DNA of 64,000 nt, taken from Desulfonatronum thioautotrophicum (lineage in GTDB: Bacteria > Desulfobacterota > Desulfovibrionia > Desulfovibrionales > Desulfonatronaceae). Positions 1 through 7,788 of the stretch are shown piece after piece (the first letter of the stretch is position 1; every line of letters begins with the position of its first letter). The stretch covers positions 62,001 to 126,000 of the forward strand of contig NZ_KN882168.1 in NCBI RefSeq assembly GCF_000934745.1, written 5' to 3'. The translations under genes were made by a program, and so were the position numbers. The notes under the pieces were generated by a model. That model worked only from the letters and a program-made list of their open reading frames with translations, did not search any database and was not told the DNA's origin.

Positions 1-489
1 CCCCGCAATGCTCCACCCCTTTTCCGCCAGCAGCGCCTCCCATTGCCGGCGATAGCCGATGCGCCGGGTGTCCTGGAACAGACCGTCGGCTTCGAGAACT
101 TCGGTCAAGTGAGCAAATTCCTTCCGTCGCGGGTCGTCCAGGGGCAGAAGGAGTTCCTTGCGGTGCAGGATGGGGGGATTGGGTTGGCGGGTGGAGTCGC
201 GGAGGGTGAATGTGTTGCGGTCCAGGTGGATGGTCCAGGAGCGGAGCAGGGCCGGGAAGGGAATGGTGAACAGGTCTTCGTAGAGCAGGAGGGAGAGTTG
301 ACTGGCCAGGGAGCGGGTGTTGAATTTGGCGAGGGTGAAATCGATTCCTGGCTGTAAACTGGTGAGGTTTATGGCCAGGGAGAGTGTTGCGCGATAGGGT
401 GTGGGCAGCACCCCAAAACAGGCATGATGGACATAGCAATGCTGACCGACCCGCTTGCACGGAATATCAATCAAGTCAGTTGTTCTCAT
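1..489 (-). pseudogene. N-terminally truncated Dnd-associated putative methyltransferase (C-terminal part, runs off window start)
   Basis: The minus strand reads open from an ATG at 489 to the window edge and is not a shadow of a plus-strand gene. The translation contains VGQHCYVHHA, then NPPILHRKELLLPL, and ends with an IGYRRQWEALL-type segment. I recognise these as the C-terminal signature of the family called DNA phosphorothioation-associated putative methyltransferase. Full-length members are about 450-500 aa and begin with a SAM-binding domain. Here stop codons TAA and TGA lie in frame at 535-540, and no methyltransferase domain is readable upstream in any minus frame. So the gene looks 5'-truncated where the AT-rich DNA at about 490-1390 begins. 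It is probably non-functional as a methyltransferase, although a separate C-terminal protein could still be made. Confidence 0.7.
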
Positions 490-650
490 GTGTAATGCCT
501 GTGATTGGCCAAAGGAAATTCGAAAAGCCGCAAATCATTAGAGATAAAGATTTTGACAATGTTGAAGATGTGCGACGAGTATCTCAAAGTTTTCGTGTAT
601 GATTTGAAATTGTTTGATGTTGTTAATGCTGTTAAAAAAATATAAAAATA

Positions 651-1316
651 TTACCAATAGTTTGGCATTACTCTCGTCGAATATTTATATGGTTCAGAGT
701 GTTTTCGGACTATTGACACATATTCGTCAATAGTCTTGTCTATACAGAAAATACTTGAATTATTTTCAACAAATCCTAAAATTAGTGATGTAGATTGATG
801 ATATTTTTTTCTTATACTATAGTCATTGGTCATACGTAAAATATTATCATTTTGTGAATAAGTGATAAAGTCTAACGCATCCGAAAAAAATCTGAAATCA
901 TCGCAATATGCCTCTGTTTCTTTCACGCTGTATAGAATAGAATATGCTTTTGAAATTACATGCATCAGTGCTTTTGGTGCTGTAACTATGCCGTTCGCAA
1001 GACCAAGCGTGTCTTTGTACACTTCACCATATTCATGTCCTTCAAGCAACAGAAATATTTCATTGAGATCTTCAAGTGCCGCGCCTTCCAATCTAGGCTG
1101 CTCCATTAAATCATACCATCCATCCTCACCACCTGTATCAATGTCTTCGATCCATGCTGATATAGGGAAATTGTAACCATCAATTAGATCATTCTTTTTA
1201 ATGTATGCAACTGCATTGTTTGTGTTTGACAGAAGCCAACTTCCTTCCGCAACAAATAAAACATCTGAATTTTTCAGCAATTCTTGGACGCGTGGATGAT
1301 TGATTTGACTATTCAT
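651..1316 (-). CDS. Hypothetical AT-rich protein, 221 aa
   Basis: I do not recognise this protein. The start at 1316 is chosen because AAGGAGG lies 7-8 bases before that ATG; the longer reading begins at a TTG inside the ribosome binding site. The protein is acidic in its first half, with no signal peptide or membrane segment, and ends in NYW. Its base composition is far more AT-rich than dndA and the methyltransferase remnant on either side, which suggests separate acquisition. It lies between the truncated methyltransferase and dndA on the same strand as both. It could be an immunity-type (SMI1/Imm-like) or defence accessory protein, but nothing in the sequence proves this. Confidence 0.6.
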   Translation of the reverse strand: MNSQINHPRVQELLKNSDVLFVAEGSWLLSNTNNAVAYIKKNDLIDGYNFPISAWIEDIDTGGEDGWYDLMEQPRLEGAALEDLNEIFLLLEGHEYGEVYKDTLGLANGIVTAPKALMHVISKAYSILYSVKETEAYCDDFRFFSDALDFITYSQNDNILRMTNDYSIRKKYHQSTSLILGFVENNSSIFCIDKTIDEYVSIVRKHSEPYKYSTRVMPNYW

Positions 1317-1399
1317 TTTAGCAGCCTCCTTCAAATAGTGTTAAAAAATTGTTTGTAAATTCAGGTAGTATAAAAGAACTATGCCCGCATAATAAATCA

Positions 1400-2536
1400 T
1401 TATTGGAGAAGTGTTTGTATGGTTTTTACAACAACAGGCCAATCCACATCAGGCGTCATATGACACCAACTCATACGGATGCAGGAATTGGCTTCATCCT
1501 CGTTCATGCCCATGGCCGTGAGAACGTGGCTAGGGGTATAGCTGTTAGAAGTGCAGGCAGAACCGTTTGAGATGGCCACCAAGTCTTTCAGCGCGACGAT
1601 CAAGGCTTCGGAATCCAGTCCGGGGAAAGCTAGGTTCAGTACATGGTCCATGACCAGATCCTGATTCCCGGTCAGTTTTGGGTGAAGTTCCCCCAAAGCA
1701 TTCAAGGCCGCTTGCCGGATTTTACGGCAACGTTCATGCCGTTTTTGCGCATCGCGTATAGCAATTTCAGCAGCCAAACCAAGGGCTGCTATCAAGCCAA
1801 CGGGCAGCGTCCCAGGGCGCAAGCCGCGTTCCTGACCGCCTCCGAACATGAGTGGTTGCATGGGTATGCGCTGGTAGCCACGCCGTCGCACGACTAAAGC
1901 CCCAACTCCTTTAGGGGCAAAAATTTTATGCCCGCTAACGCTGATCAGATCAATTCGTGGATGTTGAAGCTGATTCAAGTCTTTTCCAAACCCTTGGGCT
2001 GCATCGGTATGGAAAAAGGCTGAATGGCTGGCGAGTATTTCAGCCACCCCCTCAATCGGCTGAACAATGCCAGTTTCATTGTTCACATGCATAACGCTAA
2101 CCAGGTGCGTATCCGGCCTGAGCGCGTCGCGAAGCGCGTCCAGGGAGACGACGCCGCTCATACCCACATCAAGGCGGGTGACTTCAAACCCCTGCTTTTC
2201 CAAGTAAGCGCAGGGTTCATGCACGGCCTTATGCTCGATGCTTGTGGTTACGATATGCCGACGGCCGAGTTTTCGCCCGGTTTCCAAGAGTCCCAAAAGG
2301 GCCAGATTGTTGCTTTCCGTTGCGCCGCTGGTGAAAAGAATCTCATCACGCTTTGCCCCGACAACCGCCGCTACATGATCACGGGCTTTTTGCACCAACT
2401 GCTTGGCCCTGGCACCATATGCATGGGTGCGGCTTCCCTCGTTGCCATAATCTTCAGACAGAAACCTGATATAATAATCCCGGACTTCGGGATCCACCGG
2501 GGTTGTGGCGTTGCAGTCCAAGTAGATGGGCATCAT
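1400..2536 (-). CDS. dndA: Cysteine desulfurase DndA
   Basis: PLP-dependent cysteine desulfurase of 378 aa that supplies sulfur for DNA phosphorothioation and can help build the DndC iron-sulfur cluster. The PLP lysine is in SGHKIFAPKG (about K204). The catalytic cysteine is in SNGSACTS (about C328). The N-terminal YLDCNATTPVDP is the usual NifS/IscS-type opening. The start is the first of two adjacent ATGs at 2536, with AAGG six bases upstream; the GTG further upstream would give eight extra residues. The gene is divergent from dndB across a 136-bp gap, so it is part of the dnd locus and not a housekeeping iscS. Family assignment is firm; use in Dnd follows from context. Confidence 0.93.
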   Translation of the reverse strand: MMPIYLDCNATTPVDPEVRDYYIRFLSEDYGNEGSRTHAYGARAKQLVQKARDHVAAVVGAKRDEILFTSGATESNNLALLGLLETGRKLGRRHIVTTSIEHKAVHEPCAYLEKQGFEVTRLDVGMSGVVSLDALRDALRPDTHLVSVMHVNNETGIVQPIEGVAEILASHSAFFHTDAAQGFGKDLNQLQHPRIDLISVSGHKIFAPKGVGALVVRRRGYQRIPMQPLMFGGGQERGLRPGTLPVGLIAALGLAAEIAIRDAQKRHERCRKIRQAALNALGELHPKLTGNQDLVMDHVLNLAFPGLDSEALIVALKDLVAISNGSACTSNSYTPSHVLTAMGMNEDEANSCIRMSWCHMTPDVDWPVVVKTIQTLLQ

Positions 2537-2547
2537 TTCGCGCCTTG

Positions 2548-2620
2548 TATGTTTTTTCACAACAAGTTATTGACAAACAGACTGCTCAAAGATAGTAAAC
2601 TTTATATGTTTTTTTCACAA
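2548..2620. promoter_or_regulatory. Divergent dndA/dndB control region with direct repeats
   Basis: Two near-identical direct repeats, TATGTTTTTTCACAA at 2548-2562 and TATGTTTTTTTCACAA at 2605-2620, bracket the candidate dndB promoter. Their spacing (57 bases between starts) and position between the divergent genes fit an operator pair. DndB proteins are known to regulate dnd transcription in some bacteria, so DndB is one candidate binder. The repeats are seen directly; their role is inferred. Confidence 0.5.
2570..2598 (+). promoter_or_regulatory. Candidate sigma-70 promoter for dndBCDE
   Basis: A perfect TTGACA at 2570-2575 is followed after 17 bases by TAGTAA at 2593-2598. The dndB start is at 2673, preceded by a strong GGAGGAGG ribosome binding site at about 2658-2665. 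This is a textual match only. Confidence 0.5.
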
Positions 2621-2672
2621 AATGCAATGCTTTTTCTTGTCGCCAACCAGTCAATCCGGAGGAGGACAGCGA

Positions 2673-3755
2673 ATGGAAATCCAGTCCACCATTAACTTTC
2701 CTGTTATCCGCGGCGTCCAGGCGCGACGAGAATACTACGTCGCCATGTGGACATTGCGCATGCTGCGCCAAATATCCATTTTCGACGAGGATGAAATGCC
2801 CCCCGAATTGCGTGCCCAACGAACACTGAACAAGGTGCGAATACCGGAAATTTCTTCATATATCCTAGATAATCCAGACGATTACGTTTTCTCGGCACTG
2901 ACCGTATCCATTGACTCGGAGGTCGTTTTTGAACCCTTGCCGGGTCAGGATCGGCTTGGGGTGTTACACGTACCCATGGAGGCCCATTTCATTATTAATG
3001 ATGGTCAGCACCGCCGTGCAGCGATCATTGAGGCTTTGAAACATCGTCCTGAACTGGATCATGAAACCATTGCCGTGGTTTTCTTCCTGGACATCGGTCT
3101 GGAACGCTGCCAGCAGATGTTTGCCGATCTGAACCGCTACGCAATTCGCCCCAGCCGTTCCTTGGGCCTCCTTTACGACCATCGCAACGACAAGGCCAAG
3201 CTGGCCAAGCTCGTGGTCATGAAATCCGATTTTTTCCGAGACATCGTGGATATGGAAAAATCATCCCTGGCCAGACGCTCCCGCAAGCTGTTCACCCTTT
3301 CGGCTTTTTTCAATGCCTGCGCCGACCTGATCAATGGCAAGGCTACTGGCAGTCTTGCTGATGATGCGGACATTGCCCGGACCTACTGGGAGGCTGTGGC
3401 GGAGCGTTTCCCAGTTTGGGGACAAGTACGTGAAGGGCGCATACCTGCCAGCGAAGTACGTGACGGATATATCCATTCCCACGGTATCGCACTGCAGGCC
3501 CTGGGAAAAGCAGGCAATACGCTGCTCCATGACTATCCAGACGACTGGCAGAAGAGATTGGAAGGCCTGCGCAGCATTGACTGGTCGCGCAACAACGCAT
3601 CCCTCTGGGAAGGCAGGGCAATGATCGGAGGCCGCATCACCAAGGCGACGACGAACGTGGTTTTGACCACGAATGTGATAAAAAAGGCGCTTGCGTTGGA
3701 CTTTAATGAAGAACAGCAGCGGATTGAGTCGGCCCATGACCTTAAAAATGCCTGA
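2673..3755 (+). CDS. dndB: DndB, DGQHR-domain regulator of DNA phosphorothioation
   Basis: Protein of 360 aa with the diagnostic DGQHR motif (residues 110-114, in INDGQHRRAAI) and a following FFLDIGLERCQQMFADLNR segment typical of DndB. In other systems DndB is not essential for modification but represses dnd transcription and tunes modification frequency. The start at 2673 is set by GGAGGAGG just upstream; the longer reading would run through that site. The 3' end overlaps dndC by 20 bases, indicating translational coupling in a dndBCDE operon. Confidence 0.93.
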   Translation: MEIQSTINFPVIRGVQARREYYVAMWTLRMLRQISIFDEDEMPPELRAQRTLNKVRIPEISSYILDNPDDYVFSALTVSIDSEVVFEPLPGQDRLGVLHVPMEAHFIINDGQHRRAAIIEALKHRPELDHETIAVVFFLDIGLERCQQMFADLNRYAIRPSRSLGLLYDHRNDKAKLAKLVVMKSDFFRDIVDMEKSSLARRSRKLFTLSAFFNACADLINGKATGSLADDADIARTYWEAVAERFPVWGQVREGRIPASEVRDGYIHSHGIALQALGKAGNTLLHDYPDDWQKRLEGLRSIDWSRNNASLWEGRAMIGGRITKATTNVVLTTNVIKKALALDFNEEQQRIESAHDLKNA

Positions 3756-5424
3756 TAACTTGACCACTGGACCCCTTCCATCCATGGAACAGCAAACACT
3801 TCAGGAGCAAACACCCGGGTATGCCGAACGCAGTGAGATGGAGCCGGTGCATAAGGAAACTGTCGTTCCACCCAAAGCTCCCTCTGCCCGAGCTTCCGCG
3901 TTTCAATGCCTTGGATTCAAACCTGCCATCGACCTCTTGCATGAAGAAATTCGTGAATTATATCTGGCCGACGACACTCCCTGGATTATCGGATATTCCG
4001 GCGGCAAGGACTCCACGGCCATCGTGCAGTTGATTTGGACCGCGCTTGCCGACTTGCCGCCCGGGCAGCGAACCAAGACCATTCATGTCATCACCACGGA
4101 CACGATGGTGGAAAACCCGGTGGTGTCCATCTGGGTGGCCAATTCCCTGCAACAGATGCGCCTTGCCGCCGCCGAGCAGGACATGCCTTTTCAGCCCCAC
4201 CAGTTGCGGCCAAAGTTGGCCGACACCTTCTGGGTCAACCTCCTGGGCAAGGGCTATCCCGCTCCGCGTCACAAGTTTCGCTGGTGTACCCTGCGCCTCA
4301 AAATTACCCCGTCCAACACGTTCATCAGCAAGATCGTCTCAGGCAGCGGCGAGGCCATTCTGGTTCTCGGCACCAGGAAGGCCGAAAGCGCCGCCCGCGC
4401 CGCCAGCATGACCCGACACGAAAAAGGCCGGGTCAGGGACCGGCTCAGCCCCAATTCCGGCCTGCCCGGTTCCCTGGTCTACACGCCCATCGAGGACTGG
4501 ACCAATGACGATGTCTGGTTCTACCTGATGCAGGTCAAGAACCCCTGGGGCTGGAGCAACCGCGACCTGCTGAACATGTACGCAGGGGCCACCGCAGACG
4601 GTGAATGCCCGCTGATCGTTGACGAATCAACACCCAGTTGCGGGAACTCCCGGTTCGGCTGCTGGGTCTGCACCATGGTGGAGCAGGACAAGTCCATGTC
4701 CGCCATGATTCAGAATGACGCGGAAAAGGAATGGATGCTGCCCCTGCTGGACATCCGCAATGCCCTGGACTTTCGCATCGACGAGGCCGGCAACTACTCG
4801 GAAAACGCGGACCGGCATCTGCGCGATTTCCGGCGCATGAGCGGGGCGGTGCAGCTCATGTCCAGCGGCCGCGAAATCCCCGGTCCCTACATCCAGTCGG
4901 CTCGGGAAAACTTTCTGCGCATGCTGCTCCAGGCCCAGGCCCATATCCACCTTACAGGCCCGGAGGCTGTTCGGGAGATGGACCTGATCACTCTGGATGA
5001 GCTGCAGGAAATCCGGCGGATCTGGGTCATGGACAAGCACGAAATCGAGGACAGCCTGCCCCGGATTTACGAGGAAGCCACGGGCATACCCTACCCCGGC
5101 CGTCCATTGGACGACAATCTGGTCATCCGGGACATGGAAATGCAGGTGCTGGCCGAAATCTGCGGCGAGGACCGCCTGCACTACGAGCTGATCCGCGAGC
5201 TGCTCAGCATCACCCGCCAGATGCGTTCCTCCGGGCGCAGAGCCGGGTTGTATGAAAAGCTGGAAAAAGCCTTTCAGCGCCACGCCTACACTGGCAAGGA
5301 CGAGGCCATTGCCATTGCCCAGCAACGGGCAGCCACCAAGAAAGATATGGAAAATCGACGCAAGGATCGTCTCATTCGGGCTATGGAAACCCGCCAACCT
5401 TCCACAACAGAGTACAATTCATGA
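3736..5424 (+). CDS. dndC: DndC, PAPS-reductase-like ATP pyrophosphatase
   Basis: About 562 aa. The PP-loop SGGKDST (residues 88-94) marks an ATP pyrophosphatase of the PAPS reductase fold, thought to activate the DNA backbone phosphate before sulfur transfer. Four cysteines suited to a 4Fe-4S cluster are visible: one in FRWCTLRL (about C184), and three in CGNSRFGCWVC (about C302, C309, C312). The first ~70 residues are low-similarity linker; recognisable homology begins at LGFKPAIDLLHEEIRELY, so the exact start (3736, 3748 or 3781) is uncertain. The stop overlaps the dndD start as ATGA. Confidence 0.95.
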   Translation: MTLKMPDNLTTGPLPSMEQQTLQEQTPGYAERSEMEPVHKETVVPPKAPSARASAFQCLGFKPAIDLLHEEIRELYLADDTPWIIGYSGGKDSTAIVQLIWTALADLPPGQRTKTIHVITTDTMVENPVVSIWVANSLQQMRLAAAEQDMPFQPHQLRPKLADTFWVNLLGKGYPAPRHKFRWCTLRLKITPSNTFISKIVSGSGEAILVLGTRKAESAARAASMTRHEKGRVRDRLSPNSGLPGSLVYTPIEDWTNDDVWFYLMQVKNPWGWSNRDLLNMYAGATADGECPLIVDESTPSCGNSRFGCWVCTMVEQDKSMSAMIQNDAEKEWMLPLLDIRNALDFRIDEAGNYSENADRHLRDFRRMSGAVQLMSSGREIPGPYIQSARENFLRMLLQAQAHIHLTGPEAVREMDLITLDELQEIRRIWVMDKHEIEDSLPRIYEEATGIPYPGRPLDDNLVIRDMEMQVLAEICGEDRLHYELIRELLSITRQMRSSGRRAGLYEKLEKAFQRHAYTGKDEAIAIAQQRAATKKDMENRRKDRLIRAMETRQPSTTEYNS

Positions 5425-7409
5425 TCCTGGATGCGATCATTCTTGAGAACTTCGGCGTCTATCGCGGCCGGCAGGAAGCAATTCTGACACCGGAACCCGA
5501 CAAGCCCATCATTCTCTTTTGCGGTATGAATGGGGGCGGCAAAACCACCCTGTTCGACGCATTGCAACTGGCCCTGTACGGCCCAAAGGCCAGACTCTCC
5601 AATCGCGGACGCCGCACCTACAAGGAGTATCTGCGCGAATCCATCCACCGGGGTGTTGACCCGGGTGAGGGAGCTTCCGTCACACTTCGATTCCGTCGCT
5701 ACATCGAAGGTCAGGCACGGCAGTATGAAATTTACAGGGCTTGGCGCGAGGGGGGCAAAGGGATCGAGGAAAACATGCATGTCTTCTGTGACGGCCTACC
5801 TGATCCAATTCTCACGGAACATTGGTCGGAAACTATGGAGAACTACCTGCCCAGCAGCCTTGCTCATCTGTTTTTCTTCGACGGTGAACAGATCAGGGAA
5901 CTGGCCGAAGGCGGGAATGCCACGCAAATTCTTGGCACTGCGGTTCATTCTTTGCTTGGCCTGGACCTAGTTGATCGCCTGGAAATGGATCTCAAGGCCC
6001 TGGAACGACGGACTGGCAAGGTATACGGAGACCCGGAGACCGTTCAGAGAATTGAGCAGGTCCAGGCTGAACTGAAGTTTATTGATCAGGAACAGGAGAA
6101 ACTGGCCCTGGAAGAAGGCCGCCTGGTCAACGAGGCAGGCCGGTTGGGCAAGGCGCTGAAAGAATGTCAAGAACTGTACGCCGCTGAAGGCGGCGATATT
6201 TTTGAGCGCCGCAAGGAGTTGGAAGATGAACGAGCGTCCATGATCGCTCAAAAGGATGAGATCGAGAGACAGTTGCGGGAATTGTTGGCCGGACCGTTAC
6301 CCCTTCTCCTGGTTGAAGACCTCCTGGCCGAGGTCGAGGAACAAGCCCAGCGGGAAAATGAAATCCGCCGTAGCCGCATGGTCCTGGAAGAACTCCAACA
6401 GCGCGACAGAAAAGTGCTGATGGAATTAAAAAAAATGAATGTTGATCAAGAATTAGTCCAGTCCCTGGAGAGGATGCTCAGCGTGGACCGTCAAGCACGC
6501 TCGACCATATCCCAAGAAGAGATCGTTCTCGATGCAGATGAAGACCTCGTGCCCAAGATTGCGCACCTGAGAGCAGAAGTCCTGCCCACAGCCAGGGAGC
6601 AGGCGGTAAAACTCAGCAATGCCTTGGAGGCGTTGGAGGAGCGCATCGAACGCCTACAGGTACAACTCGACCGAGTACCAACGGATGAACGCATTAATGC
6701 CATACAGAAGAAACTGGAATCTGCACGGAAAGAACACAATGCAAAATTGGAGGAACTTCAACAACTCCGGGTGCGCAGAGAATCATTCAAAAAACAGCGC
6801 ACGGATGTGGAAGCGAAGATTGAGAGGCTCGAAACTGCCAATCTGGAAATGAACAGCAAGGAGGATGAACGAACCAGGTTATTGCAGCACTCAACCAAGG
6901 TCAGAGATACTTTGCGGGAAATGCGGCATACTATCGTTAAAAAACATGCCGCCAACATTGAGAGACTCATGCTGGAATCTTTTCAAAGCCTGCTGCATAA
7001 AAACAACCTGGTTAAGAACCTTTCCATTAATCCGGACACCTTTGAGGCAACGCTCACAGGGTGGGATGGAAATGTATTGCCTTTTGATCGTTTGTCAGCA
7101 GGTGAAAGCCAAATGCTGGCCACGTCAATGCTTTGGGGTCTTGCTAGGGCATCCGGCAGGGCAGTGCCAACCATTATTGATACACCCTTAGGTCGTTTAG
7201 ATTCATCGCATAGGAATTTTTTAACAGAACGTTACTTTCCACATGCATCACACCAAGTTTTACTTTTATCAACAGACACAGAAATATCTGAAAATTTGCA
7301 TACCAAAATAAACCAAAAGATATCAGGCTTTTACTACCTCTCGCATAGCAAGTCAAGCAACTATACAAGAATATCTAAAGGAGTATTGCATGATGATAAA
7401 AAAAAATGA
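5421..7409 (+). CDS. dndD: DndD, SMC/Rad50-like ATPase
   Basis: Protein of 662 aa. Walker A is GMNGGGKTT (residues 35-43), a long charged coiled coil fills about residues 200-510, the ABC signature LSAGESQM begins near 558, and Walker B is IIDTPLG (from 585). DndD is proposed to open or nick DNA, powered by ATP, so DndC can install sulfur. The start ATG overlaps the dndC stop by four bases. Base composition changes abruptly to AT-rich just after Walker B (from about 7190), so the last ~75 codons look like the AT-rich dndE and DUF262 genes that follow and unlike the rest of dndD. Confidence 0.95.
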   Translation: MILDAIILENFGVYRGRQEAILTPEPDKPIILFCGMNGGGKTTLFDALQLALYGPKARLSNRGRRTYKEYLRESIHRGVDPGEGASVTLRFRRYIEGQARQYEIYRAWREGGKGIEENMHVFCDGLPDPILTEHWSETMENYLPSSLAHLFFFDGEQIRELAEGGNATQILGTAVHSLLGLDLVDRLEMDLKALERRTGKVYGDPETVQRIEQVQAELKFIDQEQEKLALEEGRLVNEAGRLGKALKECQELYAAEGGDIFERRKELEDERASMIAQKDEIERQLRELLAGPLPLLLVEDLLAEVEEQAQRENEIRRSRMVLEELQQRDRKVLMELKKMNVDQELVQSLERMLSVDRQARSTISQEEIVLDADEDLVPKIAHLRAEVLPTAREQAVKLSNALEALEERIERLQVQLDRVPTDERINAIQKKLESARKEHNAKLEELQQLRVRRESFKKQRTDVEAKIERLETANLEMNSKEDERTRLLQHSTKVRDTLREMRHTIVKKHAANIERLMLESFQSLLHKNNLVKNLSINPDTFEATLTGWDGNVLPFDRLSAGESQMLATSMLWGLARASGRAVPTIIDTPLGRLDSSHRNFLTERYFPHASHQVLLLSTDTEISENLHTKINQKISGFYYLSHSKSSNYTRISKGVLHDDKKK

Positions 7410-7788
7410 TTATGTTAAAGTAAGCGAAGTTGGGAAAAATTTATTGCTTGTAATTAAAAAAAACACAGAAATTACTCAATGGAATGTATTGTTGCGTATA
7501 GCACTAGCTATATCATTAAAAATGGATACGCCTATAGTAAATATGGATATTGGAAAAGAAAGTAATGTTGCTGTTGAGTGGAAAACATTTTGTGGGGAAT
7601 CAGAAAAAATTTTCAAATATTTATTGTTGCAAGCATATGAATCATTCAGAAGAAAAAGTAGTGAATTCTTAAGCTACGATAAGTTTGTAAGGTTGCATAT
7701 TGAAAGGGGAATCAAGGAGTTAGCTAAAGAAAAAAAATTAAATACAATAGTTAAAAGCATCCAGAGTATCTCTATTGGTAGATATTAA
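7390..7788 (+). CDS. dndE: DndE, DNA sulfur modification protein
   Basis: Small basic protein of 132 aa. Its place as the last gene of dndBCDE, its length, and the patterns QWNVLLRIALAISL and FVRLHIERGIKEL fit DndE, which forms a tetramer that binds nicked DNA. It overlaps the end of dndD by 20 bases and has AAAGGAG about 6-8 bases before the ATG at 7390 (7393 is an alternative). It is strongly AT-rich. The stop codon overlaps the stop of the convergent DUF262 gene by four bases, so the two transcripts must run into each other. Confidence 0.88.
   Translation: MMIKKNDYVKVSEVGKNLLLVIKKNTEITQWNVLLRIALAISLKMDTPIVNMDIGKESNVAVEWKTFCGESEKIFKYLLLQAYESFRRKSSEFLSYDKFVRLHIERGIKELAKEKKLNTIVKSIQSISIGRY

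Noticed and set aside
43-357. Plus-strand ORF at the window start
   Set aside because: It is the antisense of the Dnd-associated methyltransferase remnant, whose minus-strand product has recognisable family motifs.
1400-2536. Possibility that the cysteine desulfurase is a housekeeping IscS/NifS
   Set aside because: No iscU, hesB or nif genes are nearby, and it is divergent from dndB with a shared control region.
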